Source of the DNA: Nitrosopumilaceae archaeon
Lineage (GTDB): Archaea; Thermoproteota; Nitrososphaeria; Nitrososphaerales; Nitrosopumilaceae
DNA: 49,312 nucleotides
Direction of reading: 5' to 3'
Assembly (NCBI GenBank): GCA_011523285.1
Contig: WTHC01000054.1
Span: 1-49,312, forward strand
Shown here: piece after piece, positions 47,432 through 49,312 of the stretch
Position numbering within the stretch: the first letter of the stretch is position 1
How the letters are laid out: the number at the start of each line of letters is the position of its first letter
Position numbers and translations under genes: made by a program
The notes under the pieces: model-generated
What the model was told of the DNA's origin: nothing
The model's input: the letters and a program-made list of their open reading frames with translations, nothing else
Databases searched by the model: none

Positions 47432-48391
47432 ATGGAATTAAGTGTTATGAAACCAATTTTGGTTATTGGTATAGGCGGATCCGGATCAAAGATAGCTACA
47501 AGCATATATAAGAAGCTTGACTCCGAATGTCTATTAATAAGTACGCATGAAGAAGATTTAAAGAATGTTGTAAAATCAATAAAAATTACTACAGATCAAA
47601 TTATCAACCCGTCTATAAATACAATTAAGTCATATACATACAAGACCAAAGATAAAATAAAAAAAATTATAGACAAATATAACACAATAGTAATTATAGC
47701 TAACTTATCCGGTAACAACGGGAATGGCATAGCTCCAATATTATCTCAAATATGCCATGGTGCAAAAAAAAATATTGTGTCATTAGTCATCATGCCATTC
47801 GGTTTTGAGAAAAATAGATTATTTATATCAAATGTTTCATTAAAACATTTAAGAAGAAATTCAGACTGCATGATGATATTTGATAATAATGCTCTATTAG
47901 ATAGCAATCCAAATTTAACTGCATCAGAATGTCATGAAATATCTTCAGATACAATGAATAAAATAATACATCTATTAAAATCACCAGAATTATCTCGAGA
48001 TACAAATTTAGTAACAACAAGCAAAAATATGAATAGTTTTGAACTGATGCTCACAGATTCACTCAAGATGCTTTATAAAAATGTCAAACCTGAAAATGTT
48101 ACACAAACAATTGTACATGTTTTACTATCTAAAAACAGTAAATTACTAGACGTTAATTATATTTCAAACGTAATTGAAAATATCTATAATTGTAATAATG
48201 TAGTCACAGCCTCATATTCCAAATCAACAAATATGCCGAAAATTATTTTAGTAGCTGCTATTAAAAATAATCACTATATGAATTTTAATAAATACGACCC
48301 ACTAGAATCAATACCTACTAGTAACAAAATAGATTGCAACGATATGGAATATAATACAAATTGTAAGTTACCACTATATCAGCTAGAATAA
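47432..48391 (+). CDS. Divergent FtsZ-like protein with degenerate GTP-binding loop
   Basis: A 319-residue tubulin/FtsZ-superfamily protein. The N-terminal GIGGSGSK (13-20) fits the first nucleotide loop, and VIMPFGFEKNRLF...LKHLRRNSDCMMIFDNNALL matches the FtsZ stretch after the T4 loop. The T4 glycine loop itself, GGGTGTG in FtsZ, is SGNNGNG (93-99) here, and the catalytic T7 segment is not recognisable. It probably retains the fold without normal GTPase-driven polymerisation. Division is more likely run by CdvC in this lineage. ATG 47432 lies about 27 nt after TTTTTTAT. Confidence 0.82.
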   Translation: MELSVMKPILVIGIGGSGSKIATSIYKKLDSECLLISTHEEDLKNVVKSIKITTDQIINPSINTIKSYTYKTKDKIKKIIDKYNTIVIIANLSGNNGNGIAPILSQICHGAKKNIVSLVIMPFGFEKNRLFISNVSLKHLRRNSDCMMIFDNNALLDSNPNLTASECHEISSDTMNKIIHLLKSPELSRDTNLVTTSKNMNSFELMLTDSLKMLYKNVKPENVTQTIVHVLLSKNSKLLDVNYISNVIENIYNCNNVVTASYSKSTNMPKIILVAAIKNNHYMNFNKYDPLESIPTSNKIDCNDMEYNTNCKLPLYQLE

Positions 48392-48410
48392 TAATCATCC
48401 TTCCACCACA

Positions 48411-48725
48411 TCATTTAGTTTTATCTGGAGTAGTTTTATCGTTCTTATTATTTTCCACTGTAGAATTTTTCATATATTGAGTGACAAGGATATTTCCGTT
48501 ATCTGTATTTGACATTTTAACTTTGATTCTTCTAGGTGGGTTTCGGATACCATTTTTCCATATATACTGATTTAAATCCTCATGGATTTTGATTATGTCA
48601 TTATGAGTATGTTTAATTGCGAATTCTCGTATCATATTGATCGCTCTTTTAGATCTACGATTTGTAGGTGACAATAAGACTTTGCTTAAATTAATTGTGT
48701 ATATACGTTCAAACTCCTGGGACAT
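48411..48725 (-). CDS. rpl31e: Ribosomal protein L31e
   Basis: A 104-residue archaeal/eukaryotic large-subunit protein near the peptide exit tunnel: IYTINLSKVLLSPTNRRSKRA, AINMIREFAIKH, YIWKNGIRNPPRRIKVKM. The C-terminal tail is longer than usual, about 20 polar residues rich in Asn, Lys and Thr. Its ATG immediately follows the L39e stop. Confidence 0.94.
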   Translation of the reverse strand: MSQEFERIYTINLSKVLLSPTNRRSKRAINMIREFAIKHTHNDIIKIHEDLNQYIWKNGIRNPPRRIKVKMSNTDNGNILVTQYMKNSTVENNKNDKTTPDKTK

Positions 48726-48884
48726 TTAACCTACTTCCACATCTGTTCTTCTCCAAGCACGTCGTTTTGGATTTGTTCTAACAGCTCTTTTTGTCTTCAA
48801 GATTATCCAAGCTGGTACAGGTGATGATTGTTTTTGTTTTTTTAGCAAACGTATCTTTCTAGAAGTAGATTTGTGCGAAGACAT
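48726..48884 (-). CDS. rpl39e: Ribosomal protein L39e
   Basis: A 52-residue, highly basic exit-tunnel protein: MSSHKSTSRKIRLLKKQ at the start, VPAWIILKTKR, and the closing NPKRRAWRRTDVEVG. The standard L39e length is about 51. Its stop (TAA) directly abuts the L31e ATG, giving the classic archaeal rpl39e-rpl31e pair. aIF6, often next in other archaea, is not adjacent; a Nudix gene is upstream. Confidence 0.95.
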   Translation of the reverse strand: MSSHKSTSRKIRLLKKQKQSSPVPAWIILKTKRAVRTNPKRRAWRRTDVEVG

Positions 48885-48918
48885 AAAATAATATAAACGA
48901 GGCCTTTTTTAAATTAAT

Positions 48919-49312
48919 CTAACTTGATTTATTTAAAATATCATATAATTGCTTCAAAATACGTGCAGATGCGCCCCAGATAATATTATTTTGATACTCA
49001 AATACACATGAATTGGTATTTGAATTTTTAAATTTAATTGTTTGAAAAAACGAAAATAATGGAATGTTGAATATAGTATCTACTTCGTTATAATTAGCTC
49101 GAAGATCTGAGATATTATTTACAATAGTAACAAATGGAAATATTGTGAATCCAGTAGATGTATGAACTGGGTTTAATTTAGTTGTAATTTGTGTTTTTGA
49201 AATATTTAAGTTTATTTCTTCTTTGGTTTCTCTAATGGCAGTGTCTAAAATATCACCATCATGATAATCACATTTACCTCCTGGAAACGCCATTTCTCCA
49301 CCATGTATACGC
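48919..49312 (-). CDS. Nudix hydrolase, CoA-pyrophosphatase type (N-terminus cut by window edge)
   Basis: The minus-strand frame runs through the right edge, so the start is outside. An internal Met sits in HGGEMAFPGGK and is not the true start. The Nudix box is present as GGKCDYHDGDILDTAIRETKEEI. The FPGGK-x-D spacing and TALRE-like ending resemble CoA/ADP-sugar pyrophosphatases of the NudL group. The C-terminal part (FEYQNNIIWGASARILKQL) is also typical. It hydrolyses a nucleoside diphosphate linked to another moiety; the substrate is inferred only from the family. Confidence 0.85.
   Translation of the reverse strand, partial: RIHGGEMAFPGGKCDYHDGDILDTAIRETKEEINLNISKTQITTKLNPVHTSTGFTIFPFVTIVNNISDLRANYNEVDTIFNIPLFSFFQTIKFKNSNTNSCVFEYQNNIIWGASARILKQLYDILNKSS

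Overview
The window reads as a chromosomal segment of a very AT-rich archaeon (about 30% G+C by eye), most likely a marine-type Nitrososphaerota (Thaumarchaeota, Nitrosopumilales-like). The evidence is the gene set: the ESCRT-type division ATPase CdvC alongside a divergent FtsZ-like protein, eukaryote-type ribosomal proteins L15e, L31e and L39e, Rpo7 and Spt4, Sec61-beta, aIF1, the NurA-HerA-Mre11-Rad50 operon, Tsr3, DUF2070, the F420 genes cofD and cofC, and GTP-dependent dephospho-CoA kinase (DUF359). Many first-in-operon genes have an AT-rich TATA-like box centred about 25-28 nt before the start codon and no ribosome binding site. This points to leaderless mRNAs, and I used the spacing to choose several starts (ATG, GTG and TTG). 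No ammonia-oxidation gene lies here, so metabolism cannot be assigned.

Layout. 1-2178: a TrmB-type regulator cut by the left edge, and cdvC. 2294-7275: carA-carB, with three anomalies: no ordinary start codon for either gene, a 21-nt in-frame insertion carrying a TAA in carB, and a perfect 345-bp tandem duplication over the carB 3' end. 7044-8804: metallophosphoesterase and SWIM-finger gene facing away from each other across a 14-bp inverted repeat, an unrecognised ORF, and a lone A/V-type ATPase subunit F. 8900-11134: zinc alcohol dehydrogenase plus LsrF-like aldolase, and an NTF2-like protein. 11256-15957: branched-chain amino-acid operon ilvB-ilvN-leuA-leuB. 15979-17779: aspS and a KH-like protein.

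17974-20597: VTT membrane protein, two base-excision glycosylases (AAG and family-4 UDG) and tsr3. 20672-20955: an RNase P RNA gene. 20969-23862: a secreted membrane-anchored protein and cofD-cofC. 23964-28726: CPBP protease, aIF1, zinc protein, Sec61-beta, DUF2070 protein, PD-(D/E)XK nuclease and methyltransferase. 28798-32601: membrane pyrophosphatase, dephospho-CoA kinase and Mrp. 32707-36203: rpo7-spt4-nadC facing nadA-nadX, which makes a compact aspartate-to-NAD module.

36310-41883: nurA-herA-mre11-rad50, the archaeal DNA end-resection machine in one tightly packed operon. 41880-49312: HEAT-repeat protein, thioredoxin-fold protein, L15e, SerA-like dehydrogenase, aspartase/fumarase-family lyase, tRNA methylthiotransferase, FtsZ-like protein, L31e, L39e and a Nudix hydrolase cut by the right edge. 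I saw no tRNA, CRISPR array, insertion sequence, integrase or phage gene. The region is core chromosome, and its most unusual part is the carAB locus.
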